The notes: a model not told the origin generated them from the sequence alone. Counted from the stretch's first letter, positions 46,076 through 57,292 are shown. The stretch is 64,000 bases of DNA from Torymus aiolomorphi (GCA_036365515.1 CM070877.1:111244011-111308010), one strand, 5' to 3'. A program made the numbers and translations.

Positions 46076-47945
46076 TTTATTTGTATCTACCTCTGTATGT
46101 TTTTCTGTGAGCACCAGACGGGGGTTTACCCCAAGGTTTCAATAAACTCTCTTTGAGAACCTTCACAGTAGACCGAACGCGAGCATCTACTAACCAACAT
46201 TGGTTCGTATTAAGAACCATAAAACACATTACTGAGTTGTAAAGAGTGTTAGCCAATGCTAATGCCCAGACATAATTATTGAATTTCGTGGTTATTACGG
46301 AAATATTACTTTCAATCGTAGACAAAATTATGCGTCTTGGAACACGATAATCAGTTAAGTAACATCGATTGATTGTATAAACAAGAGAAAATTTTCAACT
46401 ACCAATAAATGTTAGTTGTTCGATAAAGGTGGTATGGAGGTCGTTATTTTTTGCAAGAGCAAGTGAATAAGTAAATTTTCAAGCCCTAGTTTTGCATATT
46501 TGAATCATATAAGTAATACCATACACCTGTGTATAATACCTAGATGAATAATTCCAAGGCACGGAACTTCAAAGAATTGTATATCATAAAAATTAAAAAT
46601 GATCATATACACTCGAAGTAATTCCGTATGTCTCTTGCATTGCATACCCTGAAGTTTTGCATGACCGATCATGCGTTCTAATAGTGACAATGGTAAGAGT
46701 AATAGCGAGTAGATAGACTGTAATTTAATAATCTTAAATATATCTGATTTATTATTTTACTAGAGTGAAGAAGGTTCTTTTGCTTGTACACATGATAATT
46801 CTTGCTCGATCTTAGATATAATATACAATTTACACTTGGATAATACGATTATTTAACAAGAATTCTTTTGCACAGACATGACTGGAAAATCAACGCATTC
46901 CTCGTTGCTCCGCGAGTTCTCATCAGGCTCGCGTATCGTAATTAGAAATGTGCATAATTGCAGCGCGATGCAACTTTACGGGTTTTCGAAAAGAAAATTT
47001 TCATTGTACCGCACTGTTCGTCGTAGCGCAACTGAACCGATCCTGTCCAAAATATTGAAATAGTTTGTATCTTCATATGCCACAGCAGAAAATTTGGCTC
47101 CATGCTGTAATGCCAATATTCCGGCTCCATCAGATGGACGCGAACACCATACTATTGTCTAGCTAGTGGATCTATTGCACTAGAAGCTGCTCAAACACTT
47201 CAAAAATGCTTGGAATGAGGATTTTCCTAGATATAATATTCTTTACGTCAAAATCGCATAAATCATCATCTCGCATACTTTTTACATGCGTCAGATTTAC
47301 GAGATGGGATTCGAGGATAAAGTTGTGTCCACACTTTTCACTATCCACTGTGTGCTGGACAATACTTACGATTCAATATCTAACTTGTAAATTACACATA
47401 AATAAGCGCATGTCCCTACGCTGTATAAGTACATCCAAGTGGAAAATCGCTTCAATACAGAACGCTCACGCATCGGCCAGTATACACTGCACATTTTTAA
47501 GGTGCAACACAGTAGATGAACATACTATAGGTGCAGTATTAAATCTGATTAAATCGAAGTTAGATTGCATGCGCGGATTATTTGACCCGACTTGGGTACA
47601 GGAATATTACCCATCAGTGGCAAGATCATCTCGTTCGTCCACATCTATGTCCACGAATCTTGCGCTCGGTGTAGGTGTGCAACGAGGGCTTGCGAAGAAG
47701 GACTCGCGTCCGGACAACTGATTGGTCAGAGCGCGTTCGGCACGTGCTCTCGCGCTAGTTGGGTGCACCTTTATTGTATAAGTTTTAACGTGCGGTATTT
47801 GAAAGATAATGCTGGAAATGAGCCAAGTTTATGTATCTATGTCTGTATATGAAAATAACGCGTGATAAGTGATATAGAATAATAACCCTGGACGTAGGTC
47901 CCAGCAAAAATTTGGCATGAGAGCATGAAATAGGGATCATAGTTC
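46076..47945. other. Unassigned stretch with scattered open frames
   Basis: A 171-residue plus-strand frame (47,206-47,721), an overlapping 86-residue frame and a 62-residue minus-strand frame (47,130-46,942) were inspected on both strands. None shows a family motif, and the minus strand across 47.2-47.7 kb has stops in every frame. No gene is supported. Confidence 0.35.
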
Positions 47946-47949
47946 TGCT

Positions 47950-48130
47950 TACCTGAAATACGAGACGTGCCTAACCTCGCAAGCAAATATCTATCTATTG
48001 CAAGCAATATATCCCATCTTAATAAGTTTTTTTTTTAAAGGATCGTAAGTCTCCTTGCCTGACATACGGGACGTGCCTAACCTCGCAAGCAATATCTATC
48101 TGTCTCAAGCAATATATCCCATCTTAATAT
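47950..48130. repeat. Two-copy ~107 bp direct repeat
   Basis: CCTGAAATACGAGACGTGCC at ~47,953 and CCTGACATACGGGACGTGCC at ~48,058 each lead into TAACCTCGCAAGCAA and GCAATATATCCCATCTTAAT. The function is unknown. Confidence 0.8.
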
Positions 48131-48294
48131 GACATCCAGATTTGGATCGATCGACGATCGAATTTTCATTTTTTGACTTAAAGGGTACATTTTCTTGAGA
48201 TAAGTAAGAATATGGGCATAAAAAACTTCCTTGACAATTTTTTCTACCCCTTATTAAGGATTAAAGGTTAAGAAGTGATATATCTTTCAAGATG

Positions 48295-49840
48295 TTCGTT
48301 TTGCACGCCGAAATTTTGTATATATTACTACATTGAACCTCTAGCAACCATTTCCAATTTGTTTCACCGAAATACATGTTTCGGAAGATACTTTAATAAG
48401 GCGTTTTCAATGCCGATCAGTATTACATTTACTAGAAAATTAAAATTGTACGTTTTGCACGCCCAATTTTTGATGGATATTATTGCCAATGCAATGGATA
48501 GAACACTCATAAGTTCCCAGGCGAACCGCTGTTTCGGAACATATAATTAATTAATAAAAACGCAGTCTAACCTATAGGTTAATTATCACTTATATGCAAT
48601 TTATTTACAAAACTGCGTTATGCAGACCTAATTTTCCGGTGATTAACGTGGAAAACACCTATAAATAAGTTATGGTCGCTTTTGCGTGAGTTCATGTTTC
48701 GGAAAGTACTTAATAAGTCATTTTCGCTTAAATTCCTATCAATACTTAATTTCTAAATTACAAACATTTTCAAGTTGCTTCTTCGAAATACATGTGTCGA
48801 CCGGAACCTGGATAGCACAAGACGTTTTTTAAACGTCATTATGACGTCAAATTTTAAACCTCGCGACGTCAGAAATATAAGTTGCTCAAACGTCATAATA
48901 ACGTCAGTAAGACGTTGAAAATGTCCGCAGTATTTTTCTACCGATATTTCTTTTCATTTTTTCGACGTCATAAAAAGGTTAAAAATCTGTTAGAAGGACG
49001 TTAGAAAAATGTTGGAAGAACATACAATAAACGTTATAGAAACGTCATATAAAACGTGATAAAAACGTCATAAAAAACGTCATAAAAACGTCATTTATAC
49101 ATTACATCTTTATATATATATGTCTAAGCAGGCGTATAATATTTATGTATGAAGAAGCCCCCCTCCACCCTCTCTTTCAATATTTGCTCTTATAGACTGA
49201 ACCTCATTTTTCTACTTTGAGATTGTTCGACGCCACCTAGCGAGAAAAAAGATTGACTAATTCCAAAGATTTCGAAAAATATATGAGTATAACGCCTTTA
49301 TGGCGTATTTATTCCGGGTTTATGACGTTTTTATGACGTTTTTATGACGTCTAAAGTAATTAATATTACAGGACAAATAATTCTTCGGACATTTTCAACG
49401 TTTTACTGACGTCATTATGACGTTTGATCAACTTTTGTTTTTGACGTCACGAGGTTTCAAGCTTGACGTCATCATGACGTTTAAAAAACGTCTTGTGCTA
49501 TCCGGGAAGATACTTAATTAATAAGATGTTTAAGATTTTGTACAGTAGTATATTATATATCATAAAAAAAAATCTTTTGTTTTGCACGCTTTATTTTTAT
49601 GATATATATTATTGCGAATATATTAGAAAGTACACTTTAAGTTTCTGAGTGAAACGATGATTCGGAACATATCAACAATTAAAAATCCTATAGGTTCCGT
49701 TTGTTTTTTCACTTATATACAATTTATTTATAACACTGCGTTATGCACAAGGAAAATATCTATAAATAATGTATGATATTAGGCTTGGCGCTCATTCATG
49801 TTTCGGAAAGTATTTATTACGTAAGGTGCTTTATCTGTGC
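48295..49840. repeat. Diverged ~450-500 bp tandem duplication, second copy interrupted by a MITE
   Basis: The series CATGTTTCGGAAGATACTT, GTTTTGCACGC, TTCGGAACATAT, CCTATAGGTT, CACTTATATGCAATTTATTTA, ACTGCGTTATGCA, CCTATAAATAA and CATGTTTCGGAAAGTA occurs once at 48,369-48,715 and again at 48,790-49,815. The second copy is split by the CRE-rich MITE. Repeats of CATGTTTCGGAA also punctuate the units. There is no coding sequence. Confidence 0.75.
48817..49506. mobile_element. CRE-rich palindromic MITE, copy 3
   Basis: The 690 bp element has ends CCTGGATAGCACAAGACG and CGTCTTGTGCTATCCGGG. The neighbouring tandem copy supplies the empty site, CGGAAGATACTT, so the insertion duplicated AA. The contents match copy 1 closely, including TGACGTCA palindromes near both ends. 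Confidence 0.88.
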
Positions 49841-49914
49841 GAGCTGATTGTATTTACCGAATTATTATAACCTCCTAGCTAAAATCTATAATAAAAACTT
49901 TGTATAAGAGTAAG

Positions 49915-51436
49915 TGTTATGTTCCAACATTTGTCTTATTAATTTATTAATTTTTAAATGGTTCAATTATTTGTTAAAACCGAGTAGCTTGCTATTGCGC
50001 AAAACCAATTAAGAAATAAGAATTGCGCGATGACCAGAAATCGCTGCGCAACCGGGGCAACGGTCTTAATCCAGCGCAACGGCCGCGAGGAAACGCATAC
50101 GACACGAAGACAACAGGCGTTGCGCTGAATTAGTGGCAGCATCTCCCGGGCATCCCTCGCGCTCCCTGCCTTACCTGCGCCGATAGTAGCTACGGGAGCG
50201 AGAGAGACAGCGAACGATTGTAGTGGGAGGGAATTTTCGCGGATCCAGGTGTGCGGGCGTGCGAAAATTCGTTGCCACGACAGTTGCGTTTTAATTTTTA
50301 ATAGGGTAGAGTCGAGAATAATTAATAGTTGAAGATAGTCAATTAATAAATCATCGGGAATATATATACTTCGTTAATAATTTTTATAAGTTCTTGTAAT
50401 TTAATTTCAAGTGTTAGAATATTTGTGTCTCGTGCGAAAATTTGTTATATCTGCCCTTTGTTAAACTGGACCACTGAACTTCAATTAAAAAGGAAAATAA
50501 AAGGAAAGAATTACTGAACCTTTAACGAGTATTTTATTTCGGACTCCACTAGTACCTGGAATTCAATTATTATATATTACCATACTATACGAGGAGATCA
50601 TCGATCCACAATAAGGTAAAAATCTTTATTTATTATCGGTAATTTATTCGCGTACTATTTACTCGCGTCCGGAGGTGTTCATTAAACTTTTCATAATTGT
50701 CCTATATGCTCGTATCCGTATCTATCGGTTAATCGTAATTTGATTTCCATTCTCCACCGTGTAATTGTATAGGATTTCCGTGAGTCCGGCCATATGTACG
50801 GGGAGGTAGTCGTACGGGTTTCGTCGAATTACTTAGTATCCTCTTGTCGTTTTCAATAATTTATTAGTATAAATTTTGCCATTGTAACTAATTTTGTGGT
50901 TACATTTGCGCGCGTTGATTCGATAACTAATAATAATAAACAAATATATATATAAATAACTACTCATAATTTTATACCGATATAACTATTATATTTATTA
51001 TAATTCCTAATAATAACTAACCTTTAACTCTAAAAATTTTACTAATTCCTAGTCCGGATTTCCTCCATGCAGTAGGCAGCTGGGTCGATTCATTGTAGCA
51101 TGAATCGACAAAACTACTGAAGATTGGAGTGTACGATCCGTCCAGCTCTAGGACTAACACTCGTTCGACGAAACAATAGCTACGCTAGAAGACGGAGTAG
51201 TACGACACGAAGAAGGAGAGTTTAGCCCTTTTATTACCATTTAGGTTTTCCTCTGTTCTCGGTTTAGAACTAGCCCCTCCCCCCTAGCTAGTTTTTAGTT
51301 CGATTCCGCTCTAGTTCCCGAAAGCATAGCGAGTTATTATTCACGGGTAAAGGAATGATAGATGTCCTTGGGCGACATCCGAAATAAATTTATAGTTCTG
51401 CCCTTACATGTGAGAATTCTAACCTCTCACGTAACA
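49915..51436. mobile_element. Solo LTR, 1,522 bp, with 5-bp target duplication
   Basis: The sequence begins TGTTATGTTCC and ends CTCTCACGTAACA (terminal TGTTA/TAACA inverted) and is flanked directly by GTAAG at 49,910-49,914 and 51,437-51,441. It has no open frame of note. TG...CA ends plus a 5-bp duplication are diagnostic of an LTR, and the absence of gag-pol indicates recombination between the two LTRs of a full element. The LTR is long; the superfamily (gypsy or BEL/Pao) cannot be told. The orientation is not determined. Confidence 0.85.
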
Positions 51437-51474
51437 GTAAGTATTCATGTATATTACTAATTAACTATATATAT

Positions 51475-52252
51475 GTGCAAATCCAGAATTTTGTTCAATG
51501 TTACGTATACCCAAAATAGGTCAAAACTTTGTTTTAAGGCACACCTCCCGGACACGGTTTTTCTTATAGCTTGTGTCACAAAATGTACGAGAAAAATCGT
51601 GTACAATTAAAAACGTCTTTGTCTCACATTGTTTTCAAAGGTTGAAATTTTTAAGAAAATGGCAAAAAAAACCCTTTCTTTAAACCTCAGCCATTTAGCC
51701 CAGAATCGACCAATTGAAAATTTTAAAAAGGAAATTAAAACTAGAAAGAAAAAGTTTTAATTTCCTTTTTTAAAAATTAAAAGCGGCCGATTCCTTCGAA
51801 AGTTACAAAAGTTTGAAGTTGAACGTTGAAAAGGCATAAAAATTCTCTCAAAATCGGCGCTGCTGACTCTGGCGCATTTTGGCGATTTTTGCATTTTCAA
51901 CGTTCAACTTCAAACTTTTGTAACTTTCGAAGGAATCGGCCGCTTTTAATTTTTAAAAAAGGAAATTAAAACTTTTTCTTTCTAGTTTTAATTTCCTTTT
52001 TAAAATTTTCAATTGGTCGATTCTGGGCTAAATGGCTGAGGTTTAAAGAAAGGGTTTTTTTTGCCATTTTCTTAAAAATTTCAATCTTTGAAAAAAATGT
52101 GAGACAAAAACGTTTTTAATTATTCACGATTTTTCTCGTATATTTCGTGACACAAGCTATAAGAAAAACCGTGTCCGGGAGGTGCGCCTAAAAAAAAAAA
52201 AAATTGACCGGTTTTGGGTACACATATCATTGAACAAAATTCTGGATTTGCA
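51475..52252. mobile_element. 778 bp near-perfect foldback element
   Basis: The outer GTGCAAATCCAGAATTTTG pairs with CAAAATTCTGGATTTGCA. The arms are about 355 bp each, with matching blocks CCGGACACGGTTTTTCTTAT, TTTAAACCTCAGCCATTTAG, AGCGGCCGATTCC and TTCAACGTTCAACTTC. The loop is only ~70 bp (around 51,835-51,895). TA-rich flanks suggest a TA target. An RNA copy would form a very long hairpin. Confidence 0.9.
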
Positions 52253-52983
52253 TATATATATATATAAATTTACGGTAAATCATTCAATTAACCTCAAATC
52301 AGCTAAACAACCATTTCATTTTTCTGTAAAACTTTTTTTTAATGTATTTTATGTCGGAATTATAGTATTCTCTTATTTATTATAATTAAAATCAAATTAA
52401 AATTTAGAAAATGAGTTTAAAATAGCATTTTACGAAATTGTATTTATACGATTTAAAAAAGTCAAAGTTTGGTGGGGTAAAGCTATACTGCGGATTTGAA
52501 GGATAGGTCTTTTAGTATTTGTATACAAATGATCCAATTATGGCGAATGGTTTTGTTAACCTATTATTTTATTCGTGATGTAATAGAAAAGATAAATGTT
52601 ACTGCGTTTTTGCTTAATGCGCAGTAATAGGAGGACTGGCCAACTCTTTACCTCCCCAGTTGGGTAATATACTATTAATATCCAAAATAATTTTATAAGA
52701 TTCTTGAATATAGATAAATTTAGAAATGTCTACTTACCGTTTTGCTTGGTTTTATTATTTTTATTTGAATTTTTATTCAAATCTAATATTTTAAGAAAGA
52801 AATCTAGATATTTTAAAAAATATTTGATAATAACTCAACATCATTCGCTTTTTTATGCTACGATTATCTTAGCAATGATAGTGCTTTTTATTTTATTAAA
52901 TAAGTTTTTAAGATAACTACAAACGGAAAAACAAACAATTTATCGCTACAAATACTTATGATGTTGTTTTACATAAGTATTCC
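52253..52983. other. Unassigned AT-rich spacer
   Basis: GTTTGGTGGGGTAAAGC (52,468) and the roughly inverse CTCTTTACCTCCCCAG (52,645) may be the ends of a small ~190 bp element. No gene is seen. Confidence 0.3.
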
Positions 52984-54720
52984 TTACATAAAATACAACA
53001 AAACTCTATTGAGAATAATACAGAATCTTCCTCTCGCAGGCAATCTCTTGCAAACGTAACAGAAAGCTTTTCTCGTCTTTTTCCAGTTTCGAAAGCAATA
53101 CTCACAGGTTTCACTCATATTATCTGACTTTGATAGAAACAATGAAGCCAACCAATTTCGATATTCGTTGGGATTAAAAGAAATATCAAGTTTTTTAAGG
53201 TGGCTTAGGCACGTGGTGCCGTATCAAGTCGAACTACTTTAGAAAGTTTTAAAAAATCTGGGTTTTGTTACAAAACAGAAAAAATCGCCATTCCTATTAC
53301 TTATTCGTGTATGTGCGCGCAGTGCGCATGCACAGAAGCACATTTACAAAGTTTATCGCTAATATCTCTTTAATTTGGTCGTTTACACATAATTATGATG
53401 ACAGCATTGGAATCTACATTAAAAAATGTTCAATTTGATACCTCATTTGATAAAAATTATCTCTTAATAATGGAATAAATACAAAATTAACGTCTTTTCC
53501 CATAAGGTTACATGTTAAAAGAAACGTTTTAGAAACCTAGTTTTCTCTAAAATTTTGTCGTTTACCTTGTATTTTCTTGATATAAATAAAAAGTTTAATG
53601 TTCAAAGAATATCTGTGTTAAATTTCAGAAATATTTAACTCTGTTTAACAAAGCACCCAAGCCACCTTAACTCTAGCTATGGAATCCATAAAATGCATTA
53701 CATACACCCCACAGTCGAAATTATCCATTTAGTAAGGTCGTTAGTGATCAAATTTTTTCTATTTCCAGTTTATTTTATTAAATGTACTAGGCGTTCTTGT
53801 GGTACATTGATCCAAATAAGATTTGAAATTATTAACGACTCTTTCACATTTACCATCTCTCATCGGATCTATGTGAATTATCGTACCATTTTCAAAGTTC
53901 GCAATAACAAGGCTCCAATGTTGACCATATGTATATGGTATCATAATTATTCCGTTCAGATCAGTTATTATATTAAACATATCCCATTTGTCACTTTTTA
54001 ATTTATCGCTTCGATCTCCGAAAATCTCAGCTGTGTGAAAAATTGGAACGACAGTAACTTTTCTCCAATCTAGATGATTAATTACAGAAAAGGCATCAAT
54101 AATATCTCCATCGATGTATTTACTACCTTTGAAAAGGGTTTGATATTCTATGGAAAATAAATGTAATTTTTGTTTGTAAAGGGGTTACCATTCACGAGCT
54201 TATACATTCCCACTGTTAAACTCAATTTATCAAAAGGAATATAATATTGACGATCACAAATCAGCCCATTATTAAGTTTTTTCGATTGAAGTATCTCGAT
54301 AAGATTTTTTTCCTCAATATCATCATAGCCACTAGGAATATCCTTGTAAGTTGTTACCTTTTCTAAAGAGGAGCAGCTACTAAAACTTACTTCGTGGGAA
54401 ATATTGCCTTTGGAATTTCATCAGTATCGTGAGATTTTGTCTTTAAATAATGAAATATATTAAAACTCTCATCACTTGTTATATTATGATTTTGTAACGT
54501 AATTTCCAAAGCTCTTTTTGGTCTTAATTCACTCGACTGATCAGAAATAGATTTTTTAAATTCTTTTATGACATTTTTTGAGGTAGTTTCATTTTCTGGT
54601 TTCTCAAAGTCACTATCGTCTGTATCTTCAGAATTTGATATTGGACGTACTTTATTTATTTTTCGTTTTGTTATTTTTTCTCTTTTTTTTAATGATCTTA
54701 AATGTTTAGGTGATCATACA
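52984..54720 (-). pseudogene. Transposon-encoded Ulp1-like cysteine protease with CxxC/CxxC tail
   Basis: Minus-strand pieces in order: a charged linker (NSEDTDDSDFEKPEN, PKRALEITLQN, 54,700-54,430); LICDRQYYIPFDKL; SKYIDGDIIDAFSVIN; VTVVPIFHTAEIF; IPYTYGQHWSLVIANF (catalytic His) with IIHIDPM (Asp); then DNFDCGVYVMHFMDSIA with the catalytic Cys codon at 53,711-53,713; and, beyond a MITE, CEYCFRNWKKTRKAFCYVC, a C-x2-C-x11-C-x2-C finger, ending at TAA 52,984. This is the C48 (Ulp1/SENP) fold with its full triad. Lesions: frame changes near 54,160 and 53,735 and the MITE. It seems to be the C-terminal part of the protein at 55.4-56.3 kb. Confidence 0.8.
53199..53666. mobile_element. 468 bp MITE with TTAA target inside the protease gene
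   Basis: The ends GGTGGCTTAGGCAC and the complementary GCACCCAAGCCACC are each flanked by TTAA (53,195-53,198 and 53,667-53,670). Removal with one TTAA joins the protease frame exactly (MDSIARV before, KKLDISF after). TTAA is the piggyBac target, but the family is not proven. No coding sequence. Confidence 0.85.
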
Positions 54721-54871
54721 TTTTTTTTAAGTCATCTTCGGATGATGAAAAAATAAGTTTTTTGAAATTTCAAATCGAGTTGACGCAAGCTAAAAACTGA
54801 AAAGAATTTATCTTTCTTTCTTTTTGCTCTCGTCCACCGGATCTGCTGAAGGTCTCGAGCATACAAAATAA

Positions 54872-54936
54872 GGTGTTTCGTCCCGGCTACTGGATTGGAC
54901 TCATCAGTGATGACCCAGTAGCCGTCATCAGACACC
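54872..54936 (-). ncRNA. Canonical hammerhead ribozyme (type III layout)
   Basis: Read on the minus strand: GGTGTC (5' strand of helix III ending in cleavage triplet GTC); TGATGA, 11-nt loop, TCATCA (six-pair helix I); CTGATGA core; GTCC, 13-nt loop, GGAC (four-pair helix II); GAA core; ACACC (3' strand of helix III, five pairs). Every conserved core base is present, including A15.1-U16.1. The two loops contain CGGCTACTGG and CCAGTAGCCG, perfectly complementary over 10 nt, so a loop-loop interaction is possible. Cleavage is predicted after the C at minus-strand position 54,931. Confidence 0.88.
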
Positions 54937-55150
54937 AAAAAGAAAGATAAATTCTTTTCATTTTTTAGCTTGCGTCAACTCGATTTAAAATTTCATTCTT
55001 ATAACTATTTGGCAAAGCGTATTAATTATCTCTTTCAAACATTAGCGGCTAGAGTAGGTATGTCGTGTTACCACCAGATGGAGTATCATTTCTCGAATGA
55101 GAAATAACACTCTATACTTTATAAGTAAGCTGCACGAACACCTTGCGGCA

Positions 55151-55215
55151 GGTGTCTGATGACGGCTACTGGATCATCACTGATGAGTCCAATCCAGTAG
55201 CCGGGACGGAACACC
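55151..55215 (+). ncRNA. Second hammerhead ribozyme copy with core mutation
   Basis: It has the same 65-nt architecture and loops as the minus-strand copy. Two differences: the last loop I base is A, and the core GAA is GGA (55,208-55,210), changing the invariant A13. It should therefore be inactive or very slow. It is followed by the same body sequence and lies in the opposite orientation, so transcripts crossing both could pair. Confidence 0.85.
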
Positions 55216-55364
55216 TTATTTTGTATGCTCGGGACCTTCACCAGATCCGGTGGACGAGAGCAAAAAGAAAGATAAATTCTTTTCATTTTTTAGCTTGCGT
55301 GAACTAGATTTAAAATTTCATTCTTATAACTATTTGGCAAAGCATATTAATTATCTCTTTCAAA

Positions 55365-56340
55365 ATAAGTTTTTTATTCATTCTTGTTCTCTTCTTTGGT
55401 TTTTTCCCTTTCTTTTTTATAATAGCTTTTTTTAATTTTCCTCTCTCAACTGTACGTGACACTTCTCTTGCTTGGAAGTGACTTACTTTTCTACGCTTCA
55501 AATTATTACCCTTTTGCTAATTCTCTTCTGCAAGTAGATTACTCGGGCTATTATCTCGGCTACTATCACTGTATTTTTGATTTTGCAATCTACTTCTTGG
55601 TGGTTTCATTTCACATTTCGGCTTCTTAACTATTCTTTTTTAAGTTGATTCATTTCGACGTTTTCTTTTCGAAGTCAAATCGAATTCTACATCTGTGCAT
55701 AGTTGGTCAACGTATTCTCGTGTTTTCTCTGCTAGACGTCCAATGCTACCAGCTTTTTGTCGAAGAAGGACCTGATGTTTAAAATTTTTGTTAAACCATT
55801 CAGCATTAGAATTACTTAGTCTTTCAATTTTCGATTTTAATTTTGACAGAAGTAAACCTGACCACATTGGAGAATACGGCATGTATGTCCGCGTAATATG
55901 ATCAGCCAATTTAGTATTGTAATAAATATTCTGCTTCAAATCATGATTAATATATTGCTGCTTTTGACTTTCTTGTTCTTTAATTTTGACTAATTGAAAA
56001 TTATGATGCTGATAAAAAGGAGAGTTTGCATAAAATGAATTTTCAAGAGCTTGATTATCGAAATCAACACTTTCCGCTTCAGACATGTCAGAATCATCTT
56101 GTTCCTCAATATTATCTTGTCTCTCGCTCTCTTTCTCTAGTTCATAGTTTCCTACTGTCATTTCGCTATCATAGTTTAGATGGGCTCGAACCTCGTTAAT
56201 TTTTGAAATATTTTCTACTAAAGGACCCCGCAGAATCCTTATGGAAAGTGGCTTTCGGCTAATTTTTTTCGTAACTCTTTTATTTGATAGTTCTGAACTT
56301 GTAGATTAAAAGTCTCAATGGGCACAAAGTCTGAAAGCCC
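55365..56340 (-). pseudogene. Transposon protein with SNAEWF motif, upstream part of the protease gene
   Basis: The main frame (56,161-55,640) has an acidic start (SDMSEAESVDFD) and then YMPYSPMWSGLLLSKLKSK, RLSNSNAEWFNKNFKH and a Lys/Arg-rich end. The pattern PYxPxWSG...L(S/T)NA..E/NxF...K is known to me from transposon proteins of insects, but I cannot name the family. Upstream in another frame are FVPIETFNLQVQN and RILRGPLVENISK. Downstream the same frame continues through TAA (55,640) and TAG (55,517) into a basic linker (RRKVSHFQAREVSR, KKGKKPKKRTRMNKK) that runs into the hammerhead unit. It probably was one long protein ending in the Ulp1-like domain. Confidence 0.6.
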
Positions 56341-56341
56341 T

Positions 56342-56880
56342 TAGTTTTTGATCTGCAGCCCTTCAAATCTGAATTTTTTACACCTTGCGCCGCATAGCAG
56401 GAATACATCGGAGATGTTTTTTTGTAAACCATATATATTTATCTCCCTATATTATATAGGTGTAAATATAAAAATGGGTACTGACCCCCCACTCTACCCC
56501 ATTTACCCCCCTCCACTTCCCCTCCACTTTTTACCGTTAAATTGTTTCAAATTCTACGTTATTTTGAAGCAGTTCTGCCACTCCACCCCCCATCCACCCC
56601 CCCCCCTCCTCCACCCTACTCCACACCATCTCCACGCCCGCTCCACTTACCCCACCACCTCCCCTCCCCCTACCATTCCACACCTAATCTATCCCTTATA
56701 GATACCTTGCTTAGTATGTTTTTCGGTTTTGTTGGTATTTTTTTCAAGTCGTACTACATTTCGAACATCTTTGTACACCACCACTAGCATACTGTTATGA
56801 TAGTCCCCACTTACCCCCTCCTCAGAATCAAAATGAAAAGTTATTCTTATCAGTAATCTATTGTTATTAACATTTATCTA
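56342..56880. other. C-rich low-complexity stretch
   Basis: CCACCCCC, CTCCACTT and CCCCTCC runs dominate 56,480-56,700, giving Pro-rich open frames without motifs. The rest is unassigned. Confidence 0.5.
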
Positions 56881-56928
56881 TAAACATGGGGGTTGGCGGG
56901 CGGAGCGAGCAGGGGCGGAGTCTTCCTA

Positions 56929-56929
56929 G

Positions 56930-57000
<71 letters not shown>

Positions 57001-57060
57001 GTGCGTGTGCGTGTGCGCGCGCGTGTGTGTGTGTATGTATGTCTCTGTGTACACATGTGT
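56929..57060. repeat. (TA)n(TG)n compound microsatellite
   Basis: TA repeats (56,931-56,950) pass into interrupted TG/CG repeats to about 57,060. Open frames across it are artefacts. Confidence 0.95.
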
Positions 57061-57079
57061 GCCCACACATTGTCTCTTA

Positions 57080-57292
57080 TTAAAGAAATAATTCAGTCAA
57101 TTCTGACAAAATCCGTTGGAAGCAAGCGTAAAAATTCAAACTTGACTAATCGCTACGCAATAATAAAGCCTGAGGAGGTCGACAAACCCGTCGACGAAAC
57201 GTCGCATTCGACTACACTAACACCTTTGTAGTTTTGAATTTTTATGCTTGCTCCCAACGGATCTTGTCAGAATTGACTGAATTATTTCTTTA
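57080..57292. mobile_element. PLE-type hairpin with hammerhead-like loop
   Basis: AAAGAAATAATTCAGTCAAT and blocks TCTGACAAAATCCGTTGG and AAGCAAGCGTAAAAATTCAAA are inverted at 57,225-57,292. In the loop lies CTGAGGAG (57,170-57,177), a perfect GTCGAC/GTCGAC helix with loop AAACCC, and GAAACGTC (57,196-57,203). This is the hammerhead-like series of PLE ends, again with one extra G before helix II. Unlike the copy at 41.2 kb it keeps GAAA. It sits just downstream of the DDE transposase gene. Confidence 0.6.

Larger units (their letters stand above)
54771..55364. mobile_element. Hammerhead-carrying repeat unit, multiple copies (retrozyme-like)
   Basis: A block starting AAAAAGAAAGATAAATTC and containing TTTTTTAGCTTGCGT and ACTATTTGGCAAAGC occurs forward at 54,937-55,040 and 55,261-55,364 (324 bp apart), and inverted at 54,771-54,834. 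Between them lie two hammerhead ribozymes in opposite orientation, each followed by a shared ~45 bp body (TTATTTTGTATGCTC...CCGGTGGACGAGAGC). The unit interrupts the Lys-rich linker of the minus-strand transposon protein. The layout suggests tandem or circular-RNA-derived insertion plus an inversion. Confidence 0.6.

Noticed and set aside
47206..47721. 171-residue plus-strand open frame
   Set aside because: No motif, biased composition and no supporting context.
54732..54938. 68-residue minus-strand frame MVSDDGYWVITDESNPV...
   Set aside because: It is a translation of the hammerhead ribozyme and its body, not a protein gene.
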